64,000 bases of DNA from an uncultured Bacteroides sp. (GCA_947038155.1 CAMQVH010000011.1:1-64000); one strand, 5' to 3'. Shown: positions 35,122 through 44,438, counted from the first letter of the stretch. The notes: generated from the sequence alone by a model not told the origin. Numbers and translations are program-made.

Positions 35122-36213
35122 TCATGCTGAGAAGATGGTTTGGAAATGCATATATGCATCTCGCCAATTCAATGCATGAAAAAAGCCGTCATATTCACGT
35201 AAAGTAATTGCCATAAATAAAACAATGAGTCCTATCCGTGCCACTCTGCCTCTGATACTCTTGAATGCAACAGGAAGTGATACAATTGAGAAAATGGTAA
35301 AATACCAAGCTAATCTACCCATCATTGGAATAACTTGATCCAGCAAGAAAATGAAGGCTCCGAATATGTAAAGAATCGTAAATTTTATCATTTTTTCATC
35401 CCTGCACTTTCGTAAATAGATAAGATTGATTATTACCGGGAACAGATACAACGCAAATCCGAAGAGAGATTTTGTGGTACTAGCTTCGTATTTATTTCCA
35501 TTCAGGTACTTATTGTCATATTTAGACAGAGCATCAATCGAATCAAGAGTAGAACCCAATACGTTAAGGATAATATCCTTAGCAAAGAAGAACATAAGAA
35601 AGAGACCTATGAAGCCAAAGGTTACAATGGTCTTATGCTTTGTAAAATTAAGATACAGCAGCAAGATAAACGGAACGCATATCATTGCAGAACTATGAAT
35701 GCCTGAAGCCAAAACCAGCAATACCAAAGGATAAATATATTTCTTCTCTAATATACTTAATACAGCGATGATGACGAGTGACATTGCTAAAGTCTGACGC
35801 AACATAGATAGCTGAATCGGTAAAAATGAGTTTGTAAAGAAGTAGATAAAGAGACCAAATACCCAAAGATCCTTAGGTAGTGTTCGAACTAGTTTATAGT
35901 AAGCAGTACTGCCCACAATAGTCAAAAACATCACCATTGTCTGAAATCCAAACGGATAGAACAGCCTATTCAAAAGATACCAAAATGGATCACTGATGGT
36001 TCCATCAGTCAGGTCTGAAAACTTGAACCTCTCAAGCCCGTAAGCTAAAAACTTCTGTGAATAGGAAATATAATCATTTCCGTACTCAAATCTTAAGCCG
36101 AGGATTGCTGACAAAATTACAAATCCCAACAGCATTCCATTCCTTAGTTTACCTTTAGATTCAAAATAAGTACATAGAATTGCTATTAAACTAAGTATGA
36201 TTAATACAACCAT
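35122..36213 (-). CDS. EpsG-family capsule polymerase (Wzy-like)
   Basis: Integral membrane protein of 363 residues with about nine to eleven predicted helices. The N-terminal helix is followed by GLRFEYGNDYISYSQKF, the classic EpsG R-x-x-x-G-x-D-Y motif near residues 41-49. EpsG proteins are the polymerases of Wzx/Wzy-type systems, joining lipid-linked repeat units on the periplasmic side. It is the only Wzy candidate in the locus. It lies 6 bp after the pyruvyltransferase gene. Confidence 0.85.
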   Translation of the reverse strand: MVVLIILSLIAILCTYFESKGKLRNGMLLGFVILSAILGLRFEYGNDYISYSQKFLAYGLERFKFSDLTDGTISDPFWYLLNRLFYPFGFQTMVMFLTIVGSTAYYKLVRTLPKDLWVFGLFIYFFTNSFLPIQLSMLRQTLAMSLVIIAVLSILEKKYIYPLVLLVLASGIHSSAMICVPFILLLYLNFTKHKTIVTFGFIGLFLMFFFAKDIILNVLGSTLDSIDALSKYDNKYLNGNKYEASTTKSLFGFALYLFPVIINLIYLRKCRDEKMIKFTILYIFGAFIFLLDQVIPMMGRLAWYFTIFSIVSLPVAFKSIRGRVARIGLIVLFMAITLREYDGFFHALNWRDAYMHFQTIFSA

Positions 36214-36219
36214 TTGTTG

Positions 36220-37290
36220 CTATTTTACAGTATTATTCAAATATGATCGTCCCTCACGCTGTAGTTTGGATAGCTCTTCGTCAACTTGTCCCCAGACAAT
36301 AGAGTCATTCATAAGATAAGGAATTGACTCACATTCCGTTTTGCATACTATCCTCTCTTCAAATCCCATTCCACCAAGTAGTGTGTAAAACCTATCATTC
36401 ATGTCTATATTACCCTCTTTCTCCGTAACGACTACAAAAGGCTTGCATAGCTTCAAACACATCACTACGCAATGGAATGAGTCGGTCACCACAAACTCAG
36501 AATGCTTAATCTTGCTAAGCCAGCCTTGCACAGTGTAATCGTCGTCCTCGTTATTCCAGAGGACTCTCTTCCCCTCCAGAACTTTGTTGATAACGTTTTT
36601 CCTGTCTGCAATGTAGCGGATGAAGAAACTATATATGTATGGTTCCTGTTTGTGAGGCTTACATTCACCGGCTAAAGAATGATAGAACTGAGGTTCCATC
36701 AGAAGCGTTGGATCTGGCACCACCTCAGCATCATCTCGTCCCATCGACTTGACGATATCAATACCAGAAGCCTCACGAACGCTAATTCTATCAAATGCGC
36801 CTATATACTTAGAAGCAACCTTTCTTGCTTCGTCCGGATAGGTGACACATCCAAAGCTGAGAGCATATCCTATACGTTTTCCTTCAAACGGGAAACCCAA
36901 GAAATATGTTGGGGATACAATACTCTTACCTTCTCCAGACATAAGGAAAGAAGGATTTGTAACCTGATCGCTACCGGAAATAATCACATCAAACTGTGAT
37001 ACCATCCCTGAGACTGAGGCACAAGTATACGCTCTGTCCGTTTGATTCAGATGGCTATCACGAAATGGAATTAATGACTTTTCTTTATTCCTAGCATCTC
37101 TATATTCCTCAAAACGCAAAAACTTACGGTACCGTAAGAACTTATAAAGCGACTCATCATACTGGCGAGGCTTATAATTAATGACCTTTACATTATGACC
37201 AATTGAAGTCAGATAACTTTGCAATGCATAGCACTGTAAAACGGCTCCATAATTCGTAGCCCAATGAAATGTCAAAATTCCTATATTCAT
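36220..37290 (-). CDS. Polysaccharide pyruvyl transferase
   Basis: Adds a pyruvate ketal to a capsule sugar using phosphoenolpyruvate, giving a negative charge. The 356-residue protein has the family N-terminus IGILTFHWATNYGAVLQCYA, DVIISGSDQVTNP and a C-terminal VTDSFHCVVMCL block. It lies next to an FrhB-like iron-sulfur gene (103 bp), a pairing often seen in surface polysaccharide loci. B. fragilis PSA also uses a pyruvyltransferase next to WcfR/WcfS-type genes. Confidence 0.92.
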   Translation of the reverse strand: MNIGILTFHWATNYGAVLQCYALQSYLTSIGHNVKVINYKPRQYDESLYKFLRYRKFLRFEEYRDARNKEKSLIPFRDSHLNQTDRAYTCASVSGMVSQFDVIISGSDQVTNPSFLMSGEGKSIVSPTYFLGFPFEGKRIGYALSFGCVTYPDEARKVASKYIGAFDRISVREASGIDIVKSMGRDDAEVVPDPTLLMEPQFYHSLAGECKPHKQEPYIYSFFIRYIADRKNVINKVLEGKRVLWNNEDDDYTVQGWLSKIKHSEFVVTDSFHCVVMCLKLCKPFVVVTEKEGNIDMNDRFYTLLGGMGFEERIVCKTECESIPYLMNDSIVWGQVDEELSKLQREGRSYLNNTVK

Positions 37291-37393
37291 TGTTTTTTGT
37301 CTTTTATCTTTATCTTTATACTATAACTCTTCCAACCAGTTTCTTTATTCCGAAAGGTAATAGATGATATTTCAGGATTTGTATAATAGTGAT

Positions 37394-38566
37394 TTACCCC
37401 CCCCCATTTGCTTTTTTTAACATTTTTCTAGCAAACGATTTAATGGACCTTACACATGTATCTAAAAAAGGAGGTGCGAGAGTTTTATCAATAAGTTTTA
37501 TCACACTTTTTGTCGCATGCAATTGTACGAAAAATTGCTTTCGCTTAGGATTTGGAACGACCGAAACAGCACATGCTTTATTATACTTAAGTGCAACGGC
37601 ATAATCAGATTCACTATACTTTACCAATTCCTTTGAAGGTAAGACTTGACGACCCTTATCCGTATTAATAAAGAGCATACTTGTTCCTTTGTCGTCATAC
37701 ATATCTAGATTAACATTCCAAATACCCCAAAAGTCTGCAATGGTGATATCACTATTACTGCTGCCTGATTTCGCAGAGCAAGATGAACAAGAAGGACGCA
37801 AGGTTAAGTCTGCAAGAAAAGCTTTCATATACTGGTTCTGATATGCAGAACTTAATAGTGAAGTTGCATTCGTTACCGGATCATACTCTACACTAAAATG
37901 AAGATGCTTCCAGCCATTGATCTTATTTCGGAAAGATATAGATTTTACAAATTTGCAACTATCGGTGACTTCATCAAGATACATTCCCCATACTCTCGGA
38001 CTTGGAGTACCATGACAAATAAAATCTACAGTCAGGAGATTATCGTACTCTTTCCTCAAGAACTGTTTCAACCCTGCAACTTGACAAGGCGTACCTGAAA
38101 AGAGAACCTTGCGACCTTCTATAAGGAAACGTTTAGCATTTTTATACGCATTCTCAATGCGAGCCTGTACATACTTCGAACCCATAAAGTCTTCCACTCC
38201 AATCATTGTTTCAGCATAATCGATAACAACCTGCCAGTTTTCATCAAAGCGAGCTCCGAATACAACACCACCATCATCAATCGTCATCTTTGCAAGGATA
38301 TGGAAGATTCCACCGGATGAACTCTTCAAGCGGATCTCTTCATCTTTATTAATGGCTGCCCAAACTTGAAGGGGACTTCTCTGAGGAAATGGATGAAGCT
38401 CATTGCATACCTTCTCACAGAGACCGCAATCGATGCAGGTATCCTTATCTAAATGAGGATACAGAAAACCTTCATTATCAGACTTCATTGTAATACATCG
38501 CTTTGGACAGGCTGATGCACAAGCACTACATCCACAGCAGTTTACCTTATCAATTATATTGATCAT
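37394..38566 (-). CDS. FrhB-like (coenzyme F420 hydrogenase beta-subunit family) iron-sulfur protein
   Basis: A 390-residue protein with two N-terminal 4Fe-4S motifs, CCGCSACASACPKRC (about residues 10-24) and CIDCGLCEKVC (about 40-50). The FrhB/FdhB domain follows, including KVLFSGTPCQVAGLKQFL and the C-rich CSSCSAKSGSSNSDITIADF. In polysaccharide clusters these proteins accompany pyruvyltransferases; the redox step is unknown. Its start overlaps the flippase stop by 4 bp (ATGA). The gene ends in a run of nine G on its coding strand (37397-37405) just before the stop. Confidence 0.88.
   Translation of the reverse strand: MINIIDKVNCCGCSACASACPKRCITMKSDNEGFLYPHLDKDTCIDCGLCEKVCNELHPFPQRSPLQVWAAINKDEEIRLKSSSGGIFHILAKMTIDDGGVVFGARFDENWQVVIDYAETMIGVEDFMGSKYVQARIENAYKNAKRFLIEGRKVLFSGTPCQVAGLKQFLRKEYDNLLTVDFICHGTPSPRVWGMYLDEVTDSCKFVKSISFRNKINGWKHLHFSVEYDPVTNATSLLSSAYQNQYMKAFLADLTLRPSCSSCSAKSGSSNSDITIADFWGIWNVNLDMYDDKGTSMLFINTDKGRQVLPSKELVKYSESDYAVALKYNKACAVSVVPNPKRKQFFVQLHATKSVIKLIDKTLAPPFLDTCVRSIKSFARKMLKKANGGG
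37397..37405. repeat. Nine-base C/G homopolymer at the end of the FrhB-like gene
   Basis: C9 on the plus strand, encoding Gly-Gly-Gly as the last three residues before TAA. Slippage would replace the stop with a short extension. Confidence 0.9.
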
Positions 38567-40095
38567 CTTCCATTTTTTAGAATTCGGAGCCCCTTATCCA
38601 AAAAGAACTCTCTTTCATTTTTTGTAAAACCAATGAAGAATGCACTTAGACTTACTGATAATACACAAGTAAATCCTACTACTATAAACCTCAGCCAACC
38701 TTCTTCAAACTGCATGTGTACGAATATCGGAAGTATAATTGAGACAAATACTGTTCCAACAATAGGGATATAAATATTATTTAAATATTGCCTAATAGGA
38801 AGATTGATTAGTTTTCTCAGCATATACATTCGCGAAAACTGTGCTACTAATTCCACACAGAAATGTACAATAAATACTGAATATGCAGGAGCCCCCAATT
38901 TGAGTACCGTGTAAGAGATTGGGAGAATTGTAAGGAGGACTCCACCTACTACCGCCTGATAAACTTTTACCTTACCTGTAGCTTGGTTTGCGATGACACA
39001 CGGATTTGCTGTTGTGTAAATTAGTGATATGCAAATCATTATATGAATAAAGACGACAGTGTCATCAGGTACTGTTTTCAGCCAAATTGTTAAAAGAAAA
39101 TCTGTTTCCAAAAGAACAGGAAGCGTGATAAAAAAAAGTAATATGAAAGAGAATCTTGCACTACGGAACATGAGGCTATGCATCTGTTCCAAATTACCAG
39201 CGGCAAAAGTCTTCGTAATTTGTGGATTAATTGCCATTTGGAAGTTAGTGACAAACTGCTGGACAGCAGACTGAGCCTGAACGGCAATCCCACGTGCAGC
39301 ATTCACCACCGGACCGAAAAATACATTCAGCAGCATATTCAAACCCTGTGTGTACAAGACACCTGCAAGACTCCCCCAAAAGCTCCATCCTGCAAACCCT
39401 GACATCTCTTTTAGAAGTGCAACATCAAATGAATGTACATAAGAAGATTCTTCAAAATGCTTCTTGCAATATCTCGTATATACTAATCTTACTGACAACT
39501 GGACGATTAAAAGCAATACCGCATATACAACCAGCTTGTCAAAAGGAGATAGCATTAGCAGATAAACTATCAAGAGTTTTAATACAACGTCAACAATAGA
39601 AATATATGCAAAAGCTGACATCTTTTCGTGGGCAACGATGTCTGCATTATATGGAATAGACATTATGTTCACAACACAAGCAAGAATTGAGCATTGATAC
39701 ACCCACAATGCTGACTCCATTCTACCATTCGGAATCACCATTTTTTCTGACAAAAACCATAAACCAACGGTTTCACCTAATATTATGACCAAAATCGAAA
39801 TTACGGCGTGGATTTGAAGAGAAGTACTAAATACTCGTTTTAATTTTTCTTTATTGCCGGAACCTATTTCAAAAGTGATATATCTTTGCGTGGCAGCTAC
39901 CATTCCACCATTAATAAAAGCAAACATGGAAATGATGCCTCCGACCACATTATAAACTCCAAAATCCTCAACGCCTAAGACTTGAAGAATGACTCTTGAC
40001 GTATAAAGCGATACTGTCATCGTCAAAAGCATCCTTGCATAAAGGAGAAGTGTGTTCTTCGCTATTCGTTTATTATTAGTTGTATTGTCTGACAT
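38563..40095 (-). CDS. wzx: Capsule repeat-unit flippase (Wzx-type)
   Basis: Integral membrane MOP/MATE-type flippase of 510 residues with about 14 helices. The N-terminal region RIAKNTLLLYARMLLTMTVS, the family block SRVILQVLGVEDFGVYNVVG and the mid-protein NVFFGPVVNAARGIAVQAQ are typical. It flips lipid-linked repeat units for the EpsG-type polymerase. It overlaps the FrhB-like gene by 4 bp and is preceded by a 176-bp spacer containing a gene remnant. Confidence 0.93.
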   Translation of the reverse strand: MSDNTTNNKRIAKNTLLLYARMLLTMTVSLYTSRVILQVLGVEDFGVYNVVGGIISMFAFINGGMVAATQRYITFEIGSGNKEKLKRVFSTSLQIHAVISILVIILGETVGLWFLSEKMVIPNGRMESALWVYQCSILACVVNIMSIPYNADIVAHEKMSAFAYISIVDVVLKLLIVYLLMLSPFDKLVVYAVLLLIVQLSVRLVYTRYCKKHFEESSYVHSFDVALLKEMSGFAGWSFWGSLAGVLYTQGLNMLLNVFFGPVVNAARGIAVQAQSAVQQFVTNFQMAINPQITKTFAAGNLEQMHSLMFRSARFSFILLFFITLPVLLETDFLLTIWLKTVPDDTVVFIHIMICISLIYTTANPCVIANQATGKVKVYQAVVGGVLLTILPISYTVLKLGAPAYSVFIVHFCVELVAQFSRMYMLRKLINLPIRQYLNNIYIPIVGTVFVSIILPIFVHMQFEEGWLRFIVVGFTCVLSVSLSAFFIGFTKNEREFFLDKGLRILKNGR

Positions 40096-40105
40096 GATTG
40101 GTTGT

Positions 40106-40267
40106 TTAAAACAATAACTTCTTACCCATTACCTGCCCTATTTCTGTAAGCGTATCTCCTGCCCCATAACTCAATATTAAATTTTGTAGTGAGGAGGGTA
40201 TCAAACCATAGACCGGTGACTCACCTATGCACGCATTAACCGTAAAGCGTTTAGCGTAAAATGCCCG
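40106..40267 (-). pseudogene. Orphan C-terminal gene remnant before wzx
   Basis: Between the 2-epimerase and wzx, the minus strand holds 53 codons bounded by an in-frame TAG and TAA, with no start codon near the beginning. The translation has protein-like composition (for example FTVNACIGESPVYGLIPSSL and SYGAGDTLTEIGQVMGKKLL). It is 5 bp past the 2-epimerase stop. It looks like the last part of a deleted gene; family not recognised. Confidence 0.45.
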
Positions 40268-40271
40268 CTAG

Positions 40272-41399
40272 TTAGTTTTTTCTCCAAACCATCTTATTGA
40301 TAATTCCAACGTATGACTGAATCAATTTAATCACCTTAGTACTAACATTATTATCCATATATGCAGGTACTGCACAAGCATCATCGCCATTAGCGCACAT
40401 CGTAGTAGCAAGCTCTACAGCCTGACATACAGCCTCTGAAGTGATACTACCGATGGTGAATACACCTTTATCCATAGCTTCCGGACGCTCTGTTGAAGTA
40501 CGGACAGATACTGTAGGGAAGTGAAAGAAAGCTCCCTCTTCTGGCACTGTTCCGGAGTCGGATACTACACAAAAGGCGTTCTGCTGAAGTTTGTTGTAGT
40601 CAAAAAAACCGAGTGGCTTGTGCTGGATGACGCGCTCGTCAAACTTAAACCCTCTCTTCTCAATCATCTTTTCAGAACGTGGATGGCAGCTATACAAAAC
40701 CGGCATATTGTAGGTCTTTGCCATCTCATTGACTGCATTCATCAGTGAAAAGAAGTTTTGCTCGATGTCAATATTCTCTTCGCGATGAGCTGAGAGAAGA
40801 ATATATTTTCCCTTCTCAAGACCAAGTTGCTCGAGAATATTTGAAGCCTCAATCTGAGGAAGTATATTACTCAAGACTTCTGCCATCGGTGAACCTACAA
40901 CATAGGTATATTCCGGTTTTACGCCACTCCGGAGGATATAACGACGAGCGTGCTCACTGTAGCAGAGGTTAACATCAGAAGTTACGTCCACAATTCGGCG
41001 AATTACTTCCTCCGGGAGGTTCTCATCCTTACAACGGTTACCAGCTTCCATGTGGAAGATAGGAATTTTCAAACGCTTTGCTGCAATAATAGAGAGGCAT
41101 GAATTAGTATCACCCAATACAATAACCGCATCCGGTTTCACCTCTTCCATAAGGAAATACGCCTTAGAGATGACATTACCCATGGTCTCTCCAATGTTCT
41201 TACCTACTACACCGAGGTAATAATCAGGCTTGCGAAGACCAAGTTCTTTAAAAAACACCTCATTGAGAGTATAATCATAATTCTGACCGGTATGAACAAG
41301 AATTTGATCAAAGTAAATATCGGCCTTCTTGATAATGGCCGACATCTTTATAATTTCGGGACGAGTCCCGACAATAGTCATTAACTTAAGTTTCTTCAT
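40272..41399 (-). CDS. Non-hydrolysing UDP-HexNAc 2-epimerase (WecB/FnlC/WbjD family)
   Basis: Inverts C-2 of a UDP-HexNAc. The 375-residue enzyme shows IVGTRPEIIKMSAIIKKAD at the start, AGNRCKDENLPEEVIRRIVD (about 120-140), and SDSGTVPEEGAFFHFPTVSV with the STERPEAMDKG tail motif. The two upstream genes (dehydratase/epimerase and reductase) complete the three-enzyme UDP-L-FucNAc/L-QuiNAc pathway, so this is the final C-2 epimerisation step. It is only 2 bp downstream of the reductase. Confidence 0.93.
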   Translation of the reverse strand: MKKLKLMTIVGTRPEIIKMSAIIKKADIYFDQILVHTGQNYDYTLNEVFFKELGLRKPDYYLGVVGKNIGETMGNVISKAYFLMEEVKPDAVIVLGDTNSCLSIIAAKRLKIPIFHMEAGNRCKDENLPEEVIRRIVDVTSDVNLCYSEHARRYILRSGVKPEYTYVVGSPMAEVLSNILPQIEASNILEQLGLEKGKYILLSAHREENIDIEQNFFSLMNAVNEMAKTYNMPVLYSCHPRSEKMIEKRGFKFDERVIQHKPLGFFDYNKLQQNAFCVVSDSGTVPEEGAFFHFPTVSVRTSTERPEAMDKGVFTIGSITSEAVCQAVELATTMCANGDDACAVPAYMDNNVSTKVIKLIQSYVGIINKMVWRKN

Positions 41400-41401
41400 G
41401 C

Positions 41402-42262
41402 TTACTTTACATTATAATGTGGATAAAGAGAAGGATGGGCATCAATCCACTCGCGCATTTCCTTGATTTGCTGTTCATAGGAAGATACGACAAAAGAGAA
41501 GTCGGTACGTTTGCAGCGAAGGCTCTTATCAAGCTGAAGTTTGTCGTCAGGATTGATCTCTACTTCACCACCCCGGAAATACTTATTGAAAAGAGAACAT
41601 AGGTCGAATTTGTTGATACTCTGATTGTTCACAAGATTATACAAACCGGTAAGATTCTCCTTCAGAGCCTGATCCATAGCCTTGGCCAAAGTGTAGGTTG
41701 TAACACCTGTCCAAATAGCTCCTGTAAACCCGCTAATATGTCCCTTCTGTTTCATGAACCAGTTGAAGAGACCAATACCTGAGTTTTTAATATCTGGACC
41801 TACGATAGAATTACGGAAAGTAAGATCTTTATCATTGTTAATCTCGCCCACAGCCTTTGAGCGATCGTAGAAAGTGGCTCCATTGGGAAGGGCGTCTTCG
41901 TCATAAGGACCATCGTTACCAGCAAAGACACAATCAGTGGACATATGGATAACCCGAGTTTTAGTATCCTTGGTAATTTCTACGAGGTAATGGGGAAGAT
42001 AACCATTAAGCAAAACTGCCATAGCTTTGTTATTCTCTGCAAACTGATTGAGTAAACCAATGCAATTGATGATAGCATCATAGTTGCCCTCATCAACAGT
42101 CTGCTTGATGAAAGTCATATCAGAGGCATCGCCTATGATCGTGTTATCGAGTAATGAAGATTGCTGACGAGCAAATCCTACCACCTCGTGACCTTGCTCT
42201 TTGAAGTAGAGCGAAATGAGATGACCAGCCATGCCGTTACAACCGAGTACAAGGATTTTCAT
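41402..42262 (-). CDS. RmlD-like sugar-nucleotide reductase (FnlB/WbvR-type)
   Basis: NAD(P)-dependent SDR of 286 residues that reduces a 4-keto-6-deoxy HexNAc. The Rossmann motif ILVLGCNGMAGHLIS is at 3-17; STDCVFAGNDGPYDED and the catalytic YDRSKAVGE follow. The protein ends at the SDR domain and lacks the C-terminal cupin domain of the ~370-residue CapF/FnlB enzymes of the L-FucNAc route. That makes it closer to WbvR-type reductases of the L-QuiNAc route. It sits between the FnlA-like and FnlC-like genes. Confidence 0.88.
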   Translation of the reverse strand: MKILVLGCNGMAGHLISLYFKEQGHEVVGFARQQSSLLDNTIIGDASDMTFIKQTVDEGNYDAIINCIGLLNQFAENNKAMAVLLNGYLPHYLVEITKDTKTRVIHMSTDCVFAGNDGPYDEDALPNGATFYDRSKAVGEINNDKDLTFRNSIVGPDIKNSGIGLFNWFMKQKGHISGFTGAIWTGVTTYTLAKAMDQALKENLTGLYNLVNNQSINKFDLCSLFNKYFRGGEVEINPDDKLQLDKSLRCKRTDFSFVVSSYEQQIKEMREWIDAHPSLYPHYNVK

Positions 42263-42280
42263 ATTTCGATTATTGAAATA

Positions 42281-43330
42281 TTACTGAATAAAATTACCTT
42301 CGCCCTTCAACTCCCTTTGGATATACTCCAAAGCAGCAATCTTAGCTTTGGTTTCTTCGAGATTGAGACGACGGGTATTATCGGAATTGAACTCTGTCAA
42401 AATATCACGCTTCTCGTTACCTTCAGTAAAATACTTATCATAATTAAGCGAACGGTTGTCAGCTGGTACACGGTAAAAGTCTCCCATGTCTTCGGCCTTA
42501 GCACACTCCTCGTTAGTAAGAAGTGTTTCATACATCTTCTCGCCATGACGAATGCCAATGACTTTGATATCTTCCTTCTTGCCAGCAAAGAGTTCGCATA
42601 CAGCTTCTGCCTGAATCTGGATAGTACAACCAGGTGCCTTTTGGACAAGAATATCACCATTCTGTCCATGTTCAAATGCAAAAAGTACAAGGTCTACAGC
42701 TTCTTCAAGTGACATGATAAAACGTGTCATTTGGGGCTCTGTAATGGTAATTGGATTACCATTACGAATCTGATCAATCCAAAGAGGAATTACAGAACCA
42801 CGTGAACACATAACATTACCATAACGAGTACAGCAAATCTTTGTATCGCCAGAATATCGACTCTTTGCTACCGCAATCTTCTCCTCAATAGCCTTGGTTA
42901 TTCCCATTGCATTGATTGGATATGCAGCCTTATCGGTTGAGAGACAGATAACTGCGCCTACCTTGTATTCAATGGCAGCTGTAAGAATGTTGTCAGTACC
43001 TATAACATTAGTCTTGACAGCCTCCATGGGAAAAAATTCACAACTTGGAACCTGCTTGAGGGCAGCCGCATGGAAAATATAATCTACTCCTGGCATAGCA
43101 TTACGACAACTCTGAAGATTGCGAACATCACCAATAAAAAACTTTATTTTATAGGCGACATCAGGATATTTCGCCTGATATTCGTGGCGCATATCATCTT
43201 GCTTCTTCTCATCACGTGAGAAGATACGAATTTCGTTGATATCGGTACGGAGAAAACGGTTCAAAACTGCATTACCGAAGGAACCAGTTCCACCAGTAAT
43301 CATGAGGGTTTTACCTGTAAAAATACTCAT
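42281..43330 (-). CDS. UDP-GlcNAc 4,6-dehydratase/5-(3-)epimerase (FnlA/WbjB/CapE family)
   Basis: First enzyme of the UDP-L-6-deoxy-HexNAc pathway. The start chosen gives MSIFTGKTLMITGGTGSFGN (349 residues); the frame continues 25 codons upstream but that part is low-complexity and unlike the family. It has the Rossmann motif TGGTGSFG (12-19), HAAALKQVPSCEFFP, CLSTDKAAYPINAMGITKA and RYGNVMCSRGSV. It is followed by the reductase (18 bp) and 2-epimerase. The MGITKA pattern with no SDR tyrosine is characteristic of this subfamily. Confidence 0.93.
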   Translation of the reverse strand: MSIFTGKTLMITGGTGSFGNAVLNRFLRTDINEIRIFSRDEKKQDDMRHEYQAKYPDVAYKIKFFIGDVRNLQSCRNAMPGVDYIFHAAALKQVPSCEFFPMEAVKTNVIGTDNILTAAIEYKVGAVICLSTDKAAYPINAMGITKAIEEKIAVAKSRYSGDTKICCTRYGNVMCSRGSVIPLWIDQIRNGNPITITEPQMTRFIMSLEEAVDLVLFAFEHGQNGDILVQKAPGCTIQIQAEAVCELFAGKKEDIKVIGIRHGEKMYETLLTNEECAKAEDMGDFYRVPADNRSLNYDKYFTEGNEKRDILTEFNSDNTRRLNLEETKAKIAALEYIQRELKGEGNFIQ

Positions 43331-43374
43331 AATGATTTTATCTTTTTGTTTTTTATCGATTTTATTGGTGATGT

Positions 43375-44436
43375 TTATTGTACACCATAATACTTTGCAT
43401 ACCACCCTGCAAATTTCCTCAATCCTTCACGTAATGATGTTGACGGTTTAAAGTCAAAATCTTGTTCCAAATGAGTAGTATCAGCATATGTCACAGGTAC
43501 ATCTCCAGGCTGCATCGGTACAAGTTCTTTGTGCGCATCAAAATCATAATCTTTTGGAAGTACCCCTGCACGAATAAGTTCCTCTTGAAGAATGGTTACA
43601 AAGTCAAGAAGATTTTCGGGGGAGTTGTTACCGATATTATAAATTTTGTAAGGAGGAATGGGCAAACCATCCTCACCATTATGCTTCTCTGGTGCGTGTT
43701 GCATAATACGGACTACACCTTCAACGATATCATCCACATACGTGAAATCACGTTTACAGTTACCATAATTGAAAATCTGGATAGTCTTGCCTTCACGAAG
43801 TTGGTTGGTAAAACCAAAATATGCCATGTCAGGACGCCCGGCAGGACCATAGACAGTAAAGAAACGAAGCCCTGTAGAAGAGATGTTGTAAAGTTTCGAA
43901 TACGCATGGGCCATCAACTCGTTGCTCTTCTTTGTAGCTGCATAAAGACTCACCGGATTATCAACTTTATCAGCTGTTGAATAGGGAACTTTCTTGTTAC
44001 TTCCATATACGGATGAAGAAGAGGCATAAACCAAATGCTCCACTTCATGATGACGGCAGGCTTCAAGAATATTATAAAAGCCAATGAGATTACTTTGAAT
44101 ATAAGCATCAGGATTAGTAATACTGTAGCGGACTCCAGCTTGGGCAGCAAGATTTACAACAATAGAGACATTGTTATTTGTAAATATTTTCTCCACAGTA
44201 TCTTTATCTGCAATAGAAGCATGGATAAATATCCAATCTCTATTTAATGACTCTATTTCTTTAAGACGCTCGTACTTGATGTTAACATCATAATAATCGG
44301 TTATGCTATCAATACCTATTATCTTGATATTTTTTACATCGTGAAAAAGACGTTTAACCAAGTTACTGCCAATAAAACCAGCTGCACCTGTCACGAGAAC
44401 CGTCTTACCCTCCAAATTAACATTATATTGCAGCAT
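43375..44436 (-). CDS. NAD-dependent UDP-sugar epimerase (UDP-glucuronate 4-epimerase type)
   Basis: Extended SDR of 353 residues. TGAAGFIGSNLVKRLF (16-31), YASSSSVYGSNKKVPYS, YAATKKSNELMAHAY (catalytic Tyr-x3-Lys) and the active-site segment FFTVYGPAGRPDMAYF match UDP-GlcA 4-epimerases. It starts 2 bp after the UDP-glucose dehydrogenase gene ends, so UDP-Glc to UDP-GlcA to UDP-GalA is the likely route. The substrate assignment comes from family resemblance and this neighbour. Confidence 0.88.
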   Translation of the reverse strand: MLQYNVNLEGKTVLVTGAAGFIGSNLVKRLFHDVKNIKIIGIDSITDYYDVNIKYERLKEIESLNRDWIFIHASIADKDTVEKIFTNNNVSIVVNLAAQAGVRYSITNPDAYIQSNLIGFYNILEACRHHEVEHLVYASSSSVYGSNKKVPYSTADKVDNPVSLYAATKKSNELMAHAYSKLYNISSTGLRFFTVYGPAGRPDMAYFGFTNQLREGKTIQIFNYGNCKRDFTYVDDIVEGVVRIMQHAPEKHNGEDGLPIPPYKIYNIGNNSPENLLDFVTILQEELIRAGVLPKDYDFDAHKELVPMQPGDVPVTYADTTHLEQDFDFKPSTSLREGLRKFAGWYAKYYGVQ

Positions 44437-44438
44437 GA

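Noticed and set aside
35991..36022. 8-bp palindrome (ACTGATGG/CCATCAGT) in the EpsG gene
   Set aside because: Short enough to arise by chance in a gene of this length, unlike the 11-13-bp palindromes reported above.
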